Source: Methylobacterium sp. FF17
Lineage (GTDB): Bacteria > Pseudomonadota > Alphaproteobacteria > Rhizobiales > Beijerinckiaceae
Length of the DNA stretch: 64,000 nt
Assembly (NCBI RefSeq): GCF_025813715.1
Contig: NZ_CP107532.1
Location: 1,984,001 to 2,048,000, forward strand
Reading direction: 5' to 3'
A program made the position numbers and the translations under genes. Shown here piece after piece: positions 17,902 to 26,026 of the stretch. Within the stretch, counting starts at the first letter, position 1. Every line of letters starts with the position of its first letter. The notes beneath the pieces were generated by a model, which saw only the letters and a list, made by a program, of their open reading frames with translations, was not told the DNA's origin and searched no databases.

Positions 17902-18666
17902 ATGACACGCTTTGCCGACAAGACCGTCCTCGTGACCGGCGCCGGCTCTGGCATCGGCGCCGCCACGGCGCACCGGTTCGCGCGCGAGGGCGCCAACGTG
18001 GTCCTGAACGGGCGCACCCGCGAGAAGCTGGAGGCGGTGGCGGGGGCCCTCGATCCCCAGCGCACCCTGGTCCATCCCGGCGACGTCTCCGACGAGGCGA
18101 GCGCGGAGGCGATGGTCGCGGCCGCGGTCGCGCGGTTCGGCCGGCTCGATGTGCTCGTCAACAATGCCGGTGTCGCCCCGACCGGACCCTTCCTCGAAGC
18201 CTCGCTCGCGGATTGGCGCCGGGTCATGGCGATCGACGTCGACGGCGTCTTCTTCTGCACCCGGGCGGCCCTGCCGCACCTGCTGGCGGCGAAGGGCAAC
18301 ATCGTCAACGTCTCGTCCGTGTCCGGCCTCGGCGGCGACTGGAACATGAGCTTCTACAACACGGCCAAGGGGGCGGTCAGCAATCTCACCCGCTCGCTCG
18401 CCCTCGAACTCGGCGCGCAGGGCGTGCGCGTCAACGCGGTCAACCCGAGCCTGACCTTCACCGACCTGACCCAGGACATGAAGGACGACGCGGCGCTGAT
18501 GGCGCGGTTCGCCGACCGCATCCCCCTGGGGCGCGGCGCCGAGCCTGAGGAGGTCGCCGACGTGATCGCCTTCCTGGCGAGCCACGACGCGCGCTTCGTC
18601 ACCGGGGTGAACCTGCCCGTCGATGGCGGCCTCACGGCCTCGAACGGGCAGCCCAAGCAAGCGTGA
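17902..18666 (+). CDS. Short-chain dehydrogenase/reductase
   Basis: Classical SDR of 254 residues. Nucleotide motif GAGSGIG near residue 12, NNAG (LVNNAGVAPTGP) in the middle, catalytic Ser in NVSSVSG and Tyr-x3-Lys in SFYNTAKGAV, and the C-terminal DGG (LPVDGGLTASNG). The Arg in LNGRTREK after strand 2 favours NADP(H). The substrate cannot be predicted. The following small gene starts 20 bases downstream. Confidence 0.92.
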   Translation: MTRFADKTVLVTGAGSGIGAATAHRFAREGANVVLNGRTREKLEAVAGALDPQRTLVHPGDVSDEASAEAMVAAAVARFGRLDVLVNNAGVAPTGPFLEASLADWRRVMAIDVDGVFFCTRAALPHLLAAKGNIVNVSSVSGLGGDWNMSFYNTAKGAVSNLTRSLALELGAQGVRVNAVNPSLTFTDLTQDMKDDAALMARFADRIPLGRGAEPEEVADVIAFLASHDARFVTGVNLPVDGGLTASNGQPKQA

Positions 18667-18686
18667 GATCGCAACAGGAGACCGGC

Positions 18687-18866
18687 ATGGACGCCCAGAC
18701 CACCATCGCGAACGCGATCATCGCCGAATTGCAGCGCCAGGCCGAGATCGGCGAACCCGGCCCGACCGTCGATGCCTCCGAGCCGGGCTATCTCACCATC
18801 GACGGGCGAATCGATCTCGACGCGCTCATCATGGTGATCGAGGGCGCCCTGGCCGGCGGGCCATGA
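18687..18866 (+). CDS. Small hypothetical protein
   Basis: 59 residues (MDAQTTIANAIIAELQRQ...). ATG 18687 has AGGAGA 5 bases upstream, a strong site. The sequence resembles short cytoplasmic proteins with two helices and one strand (GYLTIDGRIDLDALIMVIEG). It sits between the SDR and Nudix genes, with no known partner. Confidence 0.6.
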   Translation: MDAQTTIANAIIAELQRQAEIGEPGPTVDASEPGYLTIDGRIDLDALIMVIEGALAGGP

Positions 18867-18910
18867 CAACGGCTCGTGACCTCAGCTCCGTTTCAAAGGA
18901 AAGCCCGTCG

Positions 18911-19480
18911 ATGAAGGCCGAGATCCTGAGCCTGCGCACGATCCACGAGGGCTGGACCCGCTTCTCCCTGGCGAAGGTCCGCCTCGCCGACGGCACGGAG
19001 GCCGAGCGCGAGATCGAGGACCACGGCAATTCCGTCGGCGTGCTGCCCTACGATCCCGAACGCCGGGTCGCGACCCTGGTGCGGGAACTGCGCGTGCCGG
19101 CCCTCTACGCGGCCGGCGAGCAGAGCCAGCTCGAGGCGCCCGCCGGGCTGATCGACGCCGGCAGCCCGGAGGAGAACGCCCGGCGCGAGGTGCTGGAGGA
19201 GGCGGGCCTTCGCCTGGGCGACCTCGACTTCGTCGGCGCGACCTATTCGTGCGGCGGCATCTCCACCGAGCGCATCCACCTTTATCTCGGCACCTATGGC
19301 ATCGCCGACCGGGTGAGCGGCGGCGGCGGTGCCGAGGGCGAGCACGAGAACATCCGGGTCATCGAGATGCCGCTCGCGGAGCTTGCCGCCCTCGCCGACC
19401 GGTGCGCGCTGACCGACCTCAAGACCCTGACCCTGGTGCTGGCCCTGCGGGCCCGCAGGCCGGACCTGTTCGCGGGCTGA
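18911..19480 (+). CDS. NUDIX hydrolase (ADP-ribose pyrophosphatase-like)
   Basis: Nudix enzyme of 189 residues. The Nudix box GLIDAGSPEENARREVLEEA continuing GL (near residues 78-100) has the REVLEEAG core needed for Mg2+ binding. The N-terminal region (HEGWTRFSLAKVRLADG, HGNSVGVLPYDPERR) resembles the NudF/ADP-ribose pyrophosphatase group. The substrate is inferred only from that resemblance. ATG 18911 follows AAAGGA. Convergent with fabI (9-base gap). Confidence 0.9.
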   Translation: MKAEILSLRTIHEGWTRFSLAKVRLADGTEAEREIEDHGNSVGVLPYDPERRVATLVRELRVPALYAAGEQSQLEAPAGLIDAGSPEENARREVLEEAGLRLGDLDFVGATYSCGGISTERIHLYLGTYGIADRVSGGGGAEGEHENIRVIEMPLAELAALADRCALTDLKTLTLVLALRARRPDLFAG

Positions 19481-19489
19481 CGGGGGCCC

Positions 19490-20323
19490 CTAGACCGCGT
19501 CGCCGATCACGCCCGCCTCGTCCTGGGCCTGGAGCACGTCGGGGCGGGGCATGGAGATGATGTTGTAGCCGGAATCCACGAAGTGGATCTCGCCGGTGAC
19601 GCCGCCGGACAGTTCCGAGAGCAGGTACATCGCCGAGCCGCCGACCTCCTCCTGGGTCACCGTCCGCCGCAGGGGCGCATGGGCCTTCTGGTGGTTGAAC
19701 ATCAGGCGCGCATCGGCGATGCCCGCCCCCGCCAGGGTCCGCATCGGGCCGGCCGAGAGGGCGTTGACCCGGATTCCGTCCGGGCCGAGGTCGCCGGCCA
19801 GATAGCGCACCGAGGCTTCGAGGGCGGCCTTGGCCACCCCCATGACGTTGTAGTTCGGCATGATCCGGGTGGAGCCGCCATAGGTCAGCGTCAGGAGCGA
19901 GCCGCCGCGCGGCATCCGCTTGGCCGCGCGCTGCGCGATCTCGGTGAAGGAGAAGCAGGAGATCGTCATCGTGCGCGAAAAGTTCTCGCGGGTGGTGACG
20001 TCGACGTAGCGGCCCTTGAGCTGCCCCTTGTCGGAGAACCCGATGGCGTGGACGACGAAGTCGATCCCCTCGGGGAAGCGCCCGTCGAGGGCGGTGAACA
20101 GCGCGTCGACGCTGGCGATGTCCTCGACATCGCAGGGCAGCACGATGTCGGACCCGACAGAGGCGGCGAGCGGCGTCACGCGACGCCCCAGGGCCTCGCC
20201 CTGGTAGGTGAAGGCCAGTTCGGCTCCGTGCCGATGCAGGACCTTGGCGATGCCCCAGGCGATGGAGTGATCGTTGGCGACCCCCATGATGAGGCCGCGC
20301 TTACCCGCCATCAAACCCGTCAT
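19490..20323 (-). CDS. fabI: Enoyl-ACP reductase (NADH), FabI
   Basis: Reduces trans-2-enoyl-ACP in each cycle of type II fatty-acid synthesis; 277 residues, cytoplasmic. Diagnostic features: GVANDHSIAWGIAK at the nucleotide site, HAIGFSD in the middle, and the Tyr-x6-Lys catalytic pair in YNVMGVAKAALEASV. The segment AGPMRTLAGAGI covers the substrate loop. It belongs to the fabA-fabB-fabI set and is separated from fabB by a small gene and a terminator. Confidence 0.97.
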   Translation of the reverse strand: MTGLMAGKRGLIMGVANDHSIAWGIAKVLHRHGAELAFTYQGEALGRRVTPLAASVGSDIVLPCDVEDIASVDALFTALDGRFPEGIDFVVHAIGFSDKGQLKGRYVDVTTRENFSRTMTISCFSFTEIAQRAAKRMPRGGSLLTLTYGGSTRIMPNYNVMGVAKAALEASVRYLAGDLGPDGIRVNALSAGPMRTLAGAGIADARLMFNHQKAHAPLRRTVTQEEVGGSAMYLLSELSGGVTGEIHFVDSGYNIISMPRPDVLQAQDEAGVIGDAV

Positions 20324-20456
20324 GCATGTCCCCCACAGGCGGAACCGGGGCCCTGGCGGCCCCGTCCGGTCGTTGGGACGAGGCTTAGCGCGGGGGTCGT
20401 GGCCCTGTCCAATCCCCGGCGGCCCCGGCGGTGCATGGGTGGGTCCCGAAACGTCG

Positions 20457-20491
20457 AAACCCCGCGTCGGCCTTTGCCAGCGCGGGGTTTT
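20457..20491 (-). terminator. Intrinsic terminator upstream of fabI
   Basis: AAACCCCGCG (20457-20466) pairs with CGCGGGGTTT (20481-20490) around a 14-base loop with internal GGC/GCC pairing. On the plus strand it is followed by T; on the minus strand the stem itself ends in TTT. It likely ends the transcript of the 38-codon gene before fabI. Confidence 0.6.
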
Positions 20492-20524
20492 GGCGAAGCC
20501 GCGAACGGCAGGCCGGTCCGTGGC

Positions 20525-20641
20525 CTAGAAGTAGCCGTCCGTGTCGCAGTTCGCCCGGTCGATGATGAGCTGCTTGATGTACACGGCCGTGGTTCCCGCG
20601 ATGGCGATGCCTCCGACCGTACCGAGCGTGAACCAGAGCAT
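20525..20641 (-). CDS. 38-residue single-pass membrane miniprotein
   Basis: A small frame of 38 codons from ATG 20641 to TAG 20525. AGGA lies 10 bases upstream of the ATG. Residues 3-22 (WFTLGTVGGIAIAGTTAVYI) form one hydrophobic helix, followed by a short basic/acidic tail KQLIIDRANCDTDGYF. It lies between fabB and fabI on the same strand and is flanked by a terminator-like hairpin on each side. No known family; its strength is the ribosome-binding site plus clean membrane topology. Confidence 0.6.
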   Translation of the reverse strand: MLWFTLGTVGGIAIAGTTAVYIKQLIIDRANCDTDGYF

Positions 20642-20703
20642 GGCCGTGATGTCCTGCGGAACCTGTCCAGGGCGAACGCGGCAGGATGTTACCGGTTCCT
20701 TAA

Positions 20704-20725
20704 GGCGCGGCCCCGGGGCCGCGCC
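20704..20725 (-). terminator. Terminator-like palindrome after fabB
   Basis: GGCGCGGCCCC and GGGGCCGCGCC form a perfect 11-bp inverted repeat starting 10 bases beyond the fabB stop. On the minus strand it is followed by TTA. Likely ends the fabA-fabB transcript. Confidence 0.6.
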
Positions 20726-20735
20726 GGCCGATGGC

Positions 20736-21962
20736 TCAGGCGTCGACGTGCTTCAGCACGAGCGTCGCGTTGGTGCCGCCGAACCCGAACGAATTCGACA
20801 GCACGTGGCCGAGCTTGGCCCCGTCCCGGCGCTGGCGCAGGATCGGCATGTCGGCGAATGCCGGATCGAGTTCGTCGATATGCGCGCTCTCGCAGATGAA
20901 GTCGTTGTTCATCATCAGCAGCGAGTAGATCGCCTCCTGAACGCCCGTCGCGCCCATCGAGTGGCCGGTGAGGGATTTCGTCGCCGCGATCGGCGGGCAG
21001 GCGTCGCCGTTCCCGAAGACCTCGCGGATCGCCTCGATCTCCTTGGCGTCGCCCACCGGCGTGGCGGTGGCGTGGGGGTTGATGTAGTCGATCCGCGCGC
21101 CCTTCAGGCCTTCGATCGCCTGCTTCATGCAGCGCACCGCGCCCTCGCCGGAGGGCGCCACCATGTCGTGCCCGTCCGAAGTGGCGCCGTAGCCGGCGAC
21201 CTCGCCGTAGATCGTGGCGCCGCGCGCCCTGGCATGCGCGTATTCCTCCAGCACCAGCACGCCGGCGCCGCCCGCGATGACGAAGCCGTCGCGGTTGACG
21301 TCGTAGGCGCGCGAGGCCCGGGCCGGTGTGTCGTTGTACTTCGAGGACATGGCGCCCATGGCGTCGAACAGGACGGACAGCGTCCAGTCGAGGTCCTCGC
21401 AGCCGCCCGCGAAGATGATGTCCTGGCGCCCGCCCTGGATGACCTCGGCGGCGTTGCCGATGCAGTGGTTCGACGTCGCGCAGGCCGAGGAGATCGAGTA
21501 GTTCACGCCCTTGATCTTGAACCAGGTCGCCAGCGTCGCGGACGCCGTGGAGCACATGGCCTTGGGCACGGCGAACGGGCCGACGCGCTTGGGGCCCTTC
21601 TCCACCGCGATGGCGGCCGATTCGACGATGGCCCGCGTGGAGGGCCCGCCCGAGCCCATGATGATCCCGGTGCGGTCGTTCGAGACGTCGCCCGCCTCGA
21701 GGCCGGCATTCCGGATCGCCTGGTCCATGGCGACGTGGTTCCAGGCGGTGCCGCCGCCGTGGAAGCGCATGGCGCGTCGGTCGACGACGCTCTCGGCGTC
21801 GAGGCTCGGGCGACCCTCGACCTGGCTGCGGAAGCCGTGCTCCGCGTACGAGGCCGAGTGCCCGATGCCGGACTTGGCCTCGCGGAGCGAAGCGAGGACT
21901 TCCTCGGTGTTGTTGCCGATGGATGAGACGATGCCCATCCCGGTGATCACGACACGCCGCAT
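20736..21962 (-). CDS. fabB: 3-oxoacyl-ACP synthase I, FabB
   Basis: Condensing enzyme needed to elongate unsaturated fatty acids made through FabA; 408 residues, like E. coli FabB (406). It starts [18 protein letters not shown]. The catalytic triad is visible as Cys in [13 protein letters not shown], His in [11 protein letters not shown] and His in [10 protein letters not shown], with the Gly-rich [10 protein letters not shown] near the end. ATG 21962 was used; a GTG two codons upstream has better spacing to GGAGAG. Downstream of fabA by 112 bases and probably co-transcribed. Confidence 0.96.
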   Translation of the reverse strand: MRRVVITGMGIVSSIGNNTEEVLASLREAKSGIGHSASYAEHGFRSQVEGRPSLDAESVVDRRAMRFHGGGTAWNHVAMDQAIRNAGLEAGDVSNDRTGIIMGSGGPSTRAIVESAAIAVEKGPKRVGPFAVPKAMCSTASATLATWFKIKGVNYSISSACATSNHCIGNAAEVIQGGRQDIIFAGGCEDLDWTLSVLFDAMGAMSSKYNDTPARASRAYDVNRDGFVIAGGAGVLVLEEYAHARARGATIYGEVAGYGATSDGHDMVAPSGEGAVRCMKQAIEGLKGARIDYINPHATATPVGDAKEIEAIREVFGNGDACPPIAATKSLTGHSMGATGVQEAIYSLLMMNNDFICESAHIDELDPAFADMPILRQRRDGAKLGHVLSNSFGFGGTNATLVLKHVDA

Positions 21963-22074
21963 GGACACGATGCTCTCCGCCGCCGGGGCTTGTTCTTCAC
22001 GGTGCGTGTTCGGAACTGCACCTTCGCGTTGTCTCAGGTAGGACGCCCGAGCCTCGATCTCAACCGGCCCGAAC

Positions 22075-22641
22075 TCAGCCGCCCGCGGCCGGAGCCTGGG
22101 CCTGGAACAGCGCCACGCGCAGGTCCTTCGCCTCGTAGATGCGCGTGCCGTCGGCCTCCAGCCAGCCATCCGCGATGCCGAGCACCAGCTTGCCGGTGCG
22201 CACGCGCTTGATGTCGATGCCGTAGACCACCTTCGTCACCGTGGGCAGCACCTGATCGGAGAACTTGACCTCGCCGACGCCGAGCGCCCGCCCGCGCCCG
22301 GGGGCGCCGAGCCAGCCGAGGTGGAACCCGACGAGCTGCCAGAGGGCATCGAGGCCGAGGCAGCCCGGCATCACGGGGTCGTTCTTGAAGTGACAGCCGA
22401 AGAACCAGAGGTCCGGCCGGATGTCGAATTCGGCCAGCACGTGGCCCTTGCCGTGGGCGCCACCCTCGGATCCGATCGAGACGATGCGGTCGAACATCAG
22501 CATCGGCGGCAGCGGCAGCTGCGCGTTTCCGGCGCCGAACAGCTCCCCGCGTCCGCAGGCGAGCAATTCCTCGTAGGAATAGTGCGAGGCCCGCTGGGGC
22601 GCGGCGGAGGACGGGGTGTTCGAGTCGGAAGCGGAAGACAT
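22075..22641 (-). CDS. fabA: 3-hydroxydecanoyl-ACP dehydratase/isomerase, FabA
   Basis: Introduces the double bond at the C10 stage of fatty-acid synthesis; 188 residues. The hot-dog domain carries the catalytic His in [20 protein letters not shown], and the Asp/Gly helix follows. [13 protein letters not shown] and [20 protein letters not shown] are family blocks. The first gene of fabA-fabB, divergent from irr across 352 bases, an arrangement common in Hyphomicrobiales. Confidence 0.97.
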   Translation of the reverse strand: MSSASDSNTPSSAAPQRASHYSYEELLACGRGELFGAGNAQLPLPPMLMFDRIVSIGSEGGAHGKGHVLAEFDIRPDLWFFGCHFKNDPVMPGCLGLDALWQLVGFHLGWLGAPGRGRALGVGEVKFSDQVLPTVTKVVYGIDIKRVRTGKLVLGIADGWLEADGTRIYEAKDLRVALFQAQAPAAGG

Positions 22642-22993
22642 GATGAGCGGATCGGTCCTCGGAATGGAGTCGGGAGCGGGCGGCCCCCGTCGAACCTTTG
22701 CCCTCGTCCCCGGAGGTCGAGACCGGCACGGGCCGATCCCACCGGGGTACGCGGCGCGGAAATCGGCGCTTCGTTAGCACAGGGCCTGTGCGCCTCAAAG
22801 CATCACCGCCAATCCGTGATGCATCGATGGCGCGAACGGTCCGGCGCCCCGGGGACGCCGCGCCCACTCCGTGAGGGGGATCACCGCGTGAGGGGAATAC
22901 CGAGCCGGCATGCGGCTCGGGTTGCGATGCGGCGGGCGGTTCCGTATACGTTGACGCTCTGGATCTTTTTTGCGTGGGATGTTTGTCAGCCCA
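22642..22993. other. Divergent fabA/irr intergenic region
   Basis: 352 bases with no gene. It must hold promoters for fabA-fabB and irr. Two perfect palindromes (listed next) are the only strong signals. I did not find an iron-control element of the classical Irr type. Confidence 0.5.
22777..22822. promoter_or_regulatory. Two adjacent palindromes between fabA and irr
   Basis: GCACAGG-G-CCTGTGC (22777-22791) and GCATCAC-N9-GTGATGC (22800-22822), both perfect 7-bp inverted repeats 8 bases apart. They lie about 140-180 bases upstream of fabA and 170-215 bases upstream of irr. They are candidate operators for a regulator of unsaturated fatty-acid synthesis or of irr. Confidence 0.45.
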
Positions 22994-23497
22994 ATGTCGA
23001 ACCTTCTGCCCCTGCAGGCCGTGCTGAACGCGCGGGCCTCCGTTCCGGCCGCCGAGGCCGGTCGTCGTGGCTGCCCGCTCTCCGATCTGCGCGACCGGTT
23101 GCGCCGGGCGGGCCTGCGCCCGACCCGTCAGCGCCTCTCCCTGGGCTGGCTGCTGTTCGGCCGCGGCGACCGTCACCTCACGGCGGAAATGCTCTACGAC
23201 GAGGCGATGCGGGCCAAGGTGCCGGTCTCGCTGGCGACCGTCTACAACACCCTGCACCAGTTCACGGAAGCCGGCCTCCTGCGCCAGCTCGCCCTCGACG
23301 GCTCGAAGGCCTACTTCGACACCAACCCGAGCGAGCACCACCACTTCTTCCTCGAGGACGAGGGCCAGGTGCTGGACATGCCCGATTGCGGCATCACCGT
23401 CGATTCGCTGCCCGAGGCGCCCGACGGCATGGAGATCGCCGGCGTCGAGGTCATCGTGCGCCTGCGCCGCCGCGGTCCGGTGGCCCGCAAGGCCTGA
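22994..23497 (+). CDS. irr: Iron response regulator Irr (Fur family)
   Basis: Haem-responsive Fur-family repressor/activator of iron and haem genes in Hyphomicrobiales, about 167 residues. The DNA-binding half contains GLRPTRQRLSLGWLLFGRGD and PVSLATVYNTLHQFTEAGL. The Irr-specific triple His occurs in SEHHHFF, where haem is thought to bind. The N-terminal GCPLSDL keeps the Cys-Pro of the haem regulatory motif known in Bradyrhizobium Irr (GCPWHDV). ATG 22994 was used; ATG 22979 is also in frame. Divergent from fabA. Confidence 0.93.
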   Translation: MSNLLPLQAVLNARASVPAAEAGRRGCPLSDLRDRLRRAGLRPTRQRLSLGWLLFGRGDRHLTAEMLYDEAMRAKVPVSLATVYNTLHQFTEAGLLRQLALDGSKAYFDTNPSEHHHFFLEDEGQVLDMPDCGITVDSLPEAPDGMEIAGVEVIVRLRRRGPVARKA

Positions 23498-23529
23498 GTG
23501 CTCCGCGCTCTCCATCGCGAACGACAGCG

Positions 23530-23553
23530 AGGCCCGGGCAACCGGGCCTTTTT
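23530..23553 (+). terminator. Rho-independent terminator of irr
   Basis: AGGCCCGG-GCAA-CCGGGCCT followed by TTTT, 33 bases after the irr stop: an 8-bp GC-rich stem, tetraloop and T-run. Confidence 0.8.
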
Positions 23554-23649
23554 CGTGGCGTCATCGCCGCGCGCAACGATGCGAGGCCTGCCGGGTTGAC
23601 GCTCGCGCCCGTTAGGGCCTTCGCACCTCCCCATCAGAACCGGATCGGT

Positions 23650-24231
23650 ATGGCTCCCTCCCGCATCATCTGCGTCCGCCACGGCGAATCGACCTTCAAC
23701 GCCGCCCACCGCCTCACCGGCCGCGACCCCGGCCACGTCGATGCCCGGCTGACCGAGCGCGGCCTCGCCCAGGTCCAGGCAGCACGCGCGGCCCTGCACG
23801 ACATTCCCTTCGACCTCGTGGTGACCTCGCCCCTGACCCGCGCGATCCAGACCACGAAGGGCATCTTCGGCGACCACCCGAGCGGGCCGCGCATCCTCGT
23901 CGAGGTGCTGCACCGGGAGTGCCAGGAGAGCAGCTGCGACGTCGGGCGCGCGGCCTCGATCCTGGCCGGCGAGTTCCCCGACGTCGCGGTCGATCACCTG
24001 CCCGAGATCTGGTGGCATGCCGAGGGCGAGCCCGATGCGGGCGGCGTGCATATCGAGCCGCGCGACCTCTTCGACGCCCGCGTCCTGGGATTCCGCGACT
24101 GGCTGGCGGCGCGGCCCGAGCGCAGCATCGCGGTGGTCGGCCACGGGACCTTCTTCTACCACCTGACGGGGACCTGGCTCGACAATTGTCAGACGGTGGC
24201 GTTCGACCTGACGGCCCCGCTGCCGGCCTGA
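23650..24231 (+). CDS. Histidine phosphatase family protein
   Basis: Phosphoglycerate mutase-like phosphatase of 193 residues. The catalytic RHGES appears at residues 10-14 (IICVRHGESTFN), a second Arg in TSPLTRAIQT, and the second catalytic His in VVGHGTFFYHL. The LTERG block (ARLTERGLAQVQAAR) is standard. The missing extended loops make it a small-molecule phosphatase rather than a glycolytic mutase. Substrate unknown. Convergent with the NicO gene. Confidence 0.88.
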   Translation: MAPSRIICVRHGESTFNAAHRLTGRDPGHVDARLTERGLAQVQAARAALHDIPFDLVVTSPLTRAIQTTKGIFGDHPSGPRILVEVLHRECQESSCDVGRAASILAGEFPDVAVDHLPEIWWHAEGEPDAGGVHIEPRDLFDARVLGFRDWLAARPERSIAVVGHGTFFYHLTGTWLDNCQTVAFDLTAPLPA

Positions 24232-24241
24232 CGGCGCTTCT

Positions 24242-25243
24242 TCAGCCCCCGAGATCCCCGGCGAGCCCTGCCAGCATGGCGAGGCCGAGCACCAGCACGA
24301 GGGCGCCCGCGAGGGTCTCCAGGCCGCCGATCGCCAGTGCCCCGGTCCGGCCCCGCCCGCCCGCGAGACGCAGGGCGAGGGCTTTGGCGAAGACCGCGAG
24401 ACTGGCGAGCGCGCCCGTCGTCAGGGCCGTGCCGAGGGCCATGGCGAGGGTCGCGGCGATGCCGGCTGCGAGCAGGCCCTGCGAGGCGGAGAAGACCAGG
24501 ATCAGCACGGCCCCCGCACAGGGGCGCGTCCCGGCCGCCAGGACCACGCCCGCCCGCTCGCGCCACGTCTCGAGGCGGGCGAGGGCCGTGGCGTCGGTGA
24601 GGTGGACATGGCCGCAGCCCGGTGCGCAGGCGGCACCGGTCTCGCCCGCGAGCCGTCCGGCCTTGCGCCAGGTCACGCCGAGCCCGAGAAGCGCCACCAG
24701 GGCGAAGCTCACGGTCTCGATCACGGTGCCGGCCCGGGTCATCCCCGAGGCGGTGGCGCCCAGAACCAGGGTCCCGACGCCGACGAGGGCGATGGCGACC
24801 AGGGCCTGCAGAAGCGCGGCGGCGAAGCTGAGGGCGAAGCCCCGTGACAGGGCGCGCTCCCCGGCGACGATGTAGCCGGCGATCACCGCCTTGCCGTGGC
24901 CAGGCCCGGCGGCGTGGAAGACGCCGTAGGCGAAGCCCAGCAGCATCATCGGCCCCCAGGCGCCGCCCTGCTTCAGGTTCTGCACGGCGGCCTGAAGGCT
25001 GCGGGAGAAGCTCGATTGCAGGGCGAGGATCCAGCCGCCGAGGCCAGTGGCGGCGGGGGCCGCCTCGCGAAAGCCGATGCCGAAGGGCGAGCGCGGCGGT
25101 GGCGCGGGCAGGCCCGGGTTCAGGAGCCAGGCCAGACCCGCGAGGATCAGGCCCGCCATCGCCACGGCGGCCAGCGCGATCAGGGCCTGGCGCGCGCGGC
25201 CGGAACGCGGCGGCGTCGCCGTCAGTGCCGTGCCTACGGACAC
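24242..25243 (-). CDS. NicO-family nickel/cobalt transporter
   Basis: Inner-membrane protein of 333 residues with about seven hydrophobic helices. Family motifs: FHAAGPGHGKAVIAGYIVAG (HxxxPxHGK) and the later GTRPCAGAVLILVFS. A Cys/His-rich loop (ACAPGCGHVHLTDA) between helices may bind metal. The GTG start overlaps the end of the DUF1007 gene by 10 bases, so translation is coupled. NicO proteins export or import Ni2+/Co2+; with DUF1007 the pair is often linked to metal homeostasis, and direction is uncertain. Confidence 0.88.
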   Translation of the reverse strand: MSVGTALTATPPRSGRARQALIALAAVAMAGLILAGLAWLLNPGLPAPPPRSPFGIGFREAAPAATGLGGWILALQSSFSRSLQAAVQNLKQGGAWGPMMLLGFAYGVFHAAGPGHGKAVIAGYIVAGERALSRGFALSFAAALLQALVAIALVGVGTLVLGATASGMTRAGTVIETVSFALVALLGLGVTWRKAGRLAGETGAACAPGCGHVHLTDATALARLETWRERAGVVLAAGTRPCAGAVLILVFSASQGLLAAGIAATLAMALGTALTTGALASLAVFAKALALRLAGGRGRTGALAIGGLETLAGALVLVLGLAMLAGLAGDLGG

Positions 25244-25917
25244 GCGACGATGATCCGGTTGGCGAATTGCACCCCGTAATTCGAAGCGGAGGTCAGGGCC
25301 TCGAAGAAGGCTTCCGACATGCCGGGCTTGGCGTCCGCCGTCTTGCTCTCGGCGCCGGGATCGGCCTTCGGGCGGGTCACGGTGGCGGCGCAGCCCTGCG
25401 GGGCACCGACCAGGCGGGCGGCGTCCGCCCCTTCGGCGAGGGTGAAGGACACGAAGAAGGTCGGATCGTAAACCTCCACCGCCGTGACCCCGCGCCCCTG
25501 GGCCACCGGGGCCTTCAGGGGCAGCAGGAAGCTCAGGGTGAGCTTACCCCCCTCCATCGCCATGCGCGGCTCGGCGGGGTCGGCGAAGGGCTGCTCCTTG
25601 CCCGCGACCTTCATCTTGGTGAAGTAGCCGAACTCGGCGAGGTTGCCGGTGTTCTCGGCCGCGAGACCGGCGAGTTCGTCCGGCGTCAGCGTGCCGTCGT
25701 TGTTCTTGTCCAGGCCCTGGGTCACGAAGGCCGAGTACGAGGCGTCGAAGGTCCAGGCGTGCCGGATGCCCGTCACCCGTCCGCCCTCGCCATAGGCGAC
25801 CTCGGCCTTCGTGGTCACCCAGACGTGGGGATGGGCGAGGGCCGGCGCGGCGGGGATCACGGACCCGAGGGTCAGCCCCAGGAGGGCCAGGAAACGAGAG
25901 GGCGACGCGATCGGCAT
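25234..25917 (-). CDS. DUF1007 family periplasmic protein
   Basis: 227 residues with a signal peptide (FLALLGLTLGSVIPAAPALA) and then HPHVWVTTKAEVAYGEGG, the hallmark HPHVW of DUF1007. An EF-hand-like loop DKNNDGTLTPDELAG lies near residue 80. DUF1007 genes regularly sit beside NicO transporters, as here, and may hand metal to them. The name gives no reaction. Confidence 0.9.
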   Translation of the reverse strand: MPIASPSRFLALLGLTLGSVIPAAPALAHPHVWVTTKAEVAYGEGGRVTGIRHAWTFDASYSAFVTQGLDKNNDGTLTPDELAGLAAENTGNLAEFGYFTKMKVAGKEQPFADPAEPRMAMEGGKLTLSFLLPLKAPVAQGRGVTAVEVYDPTFFVSFTLAEGADAARLVGAPQGCAATVTRPKADPGAESKTADAKPGMSEAFFEALTSASNYGVQFANRIIVACP

Positions 25918-26026
25918 GGCACGGGACGCTCGCGACTCAAGGTGAAGAAACCGTAAAGATCGGCGCCGGCCGCGTGGTCGGGCCTTCGGAGATCTCCCTT
26001 GCCAGTGGGGCGAAAGCGAGGCGCCC

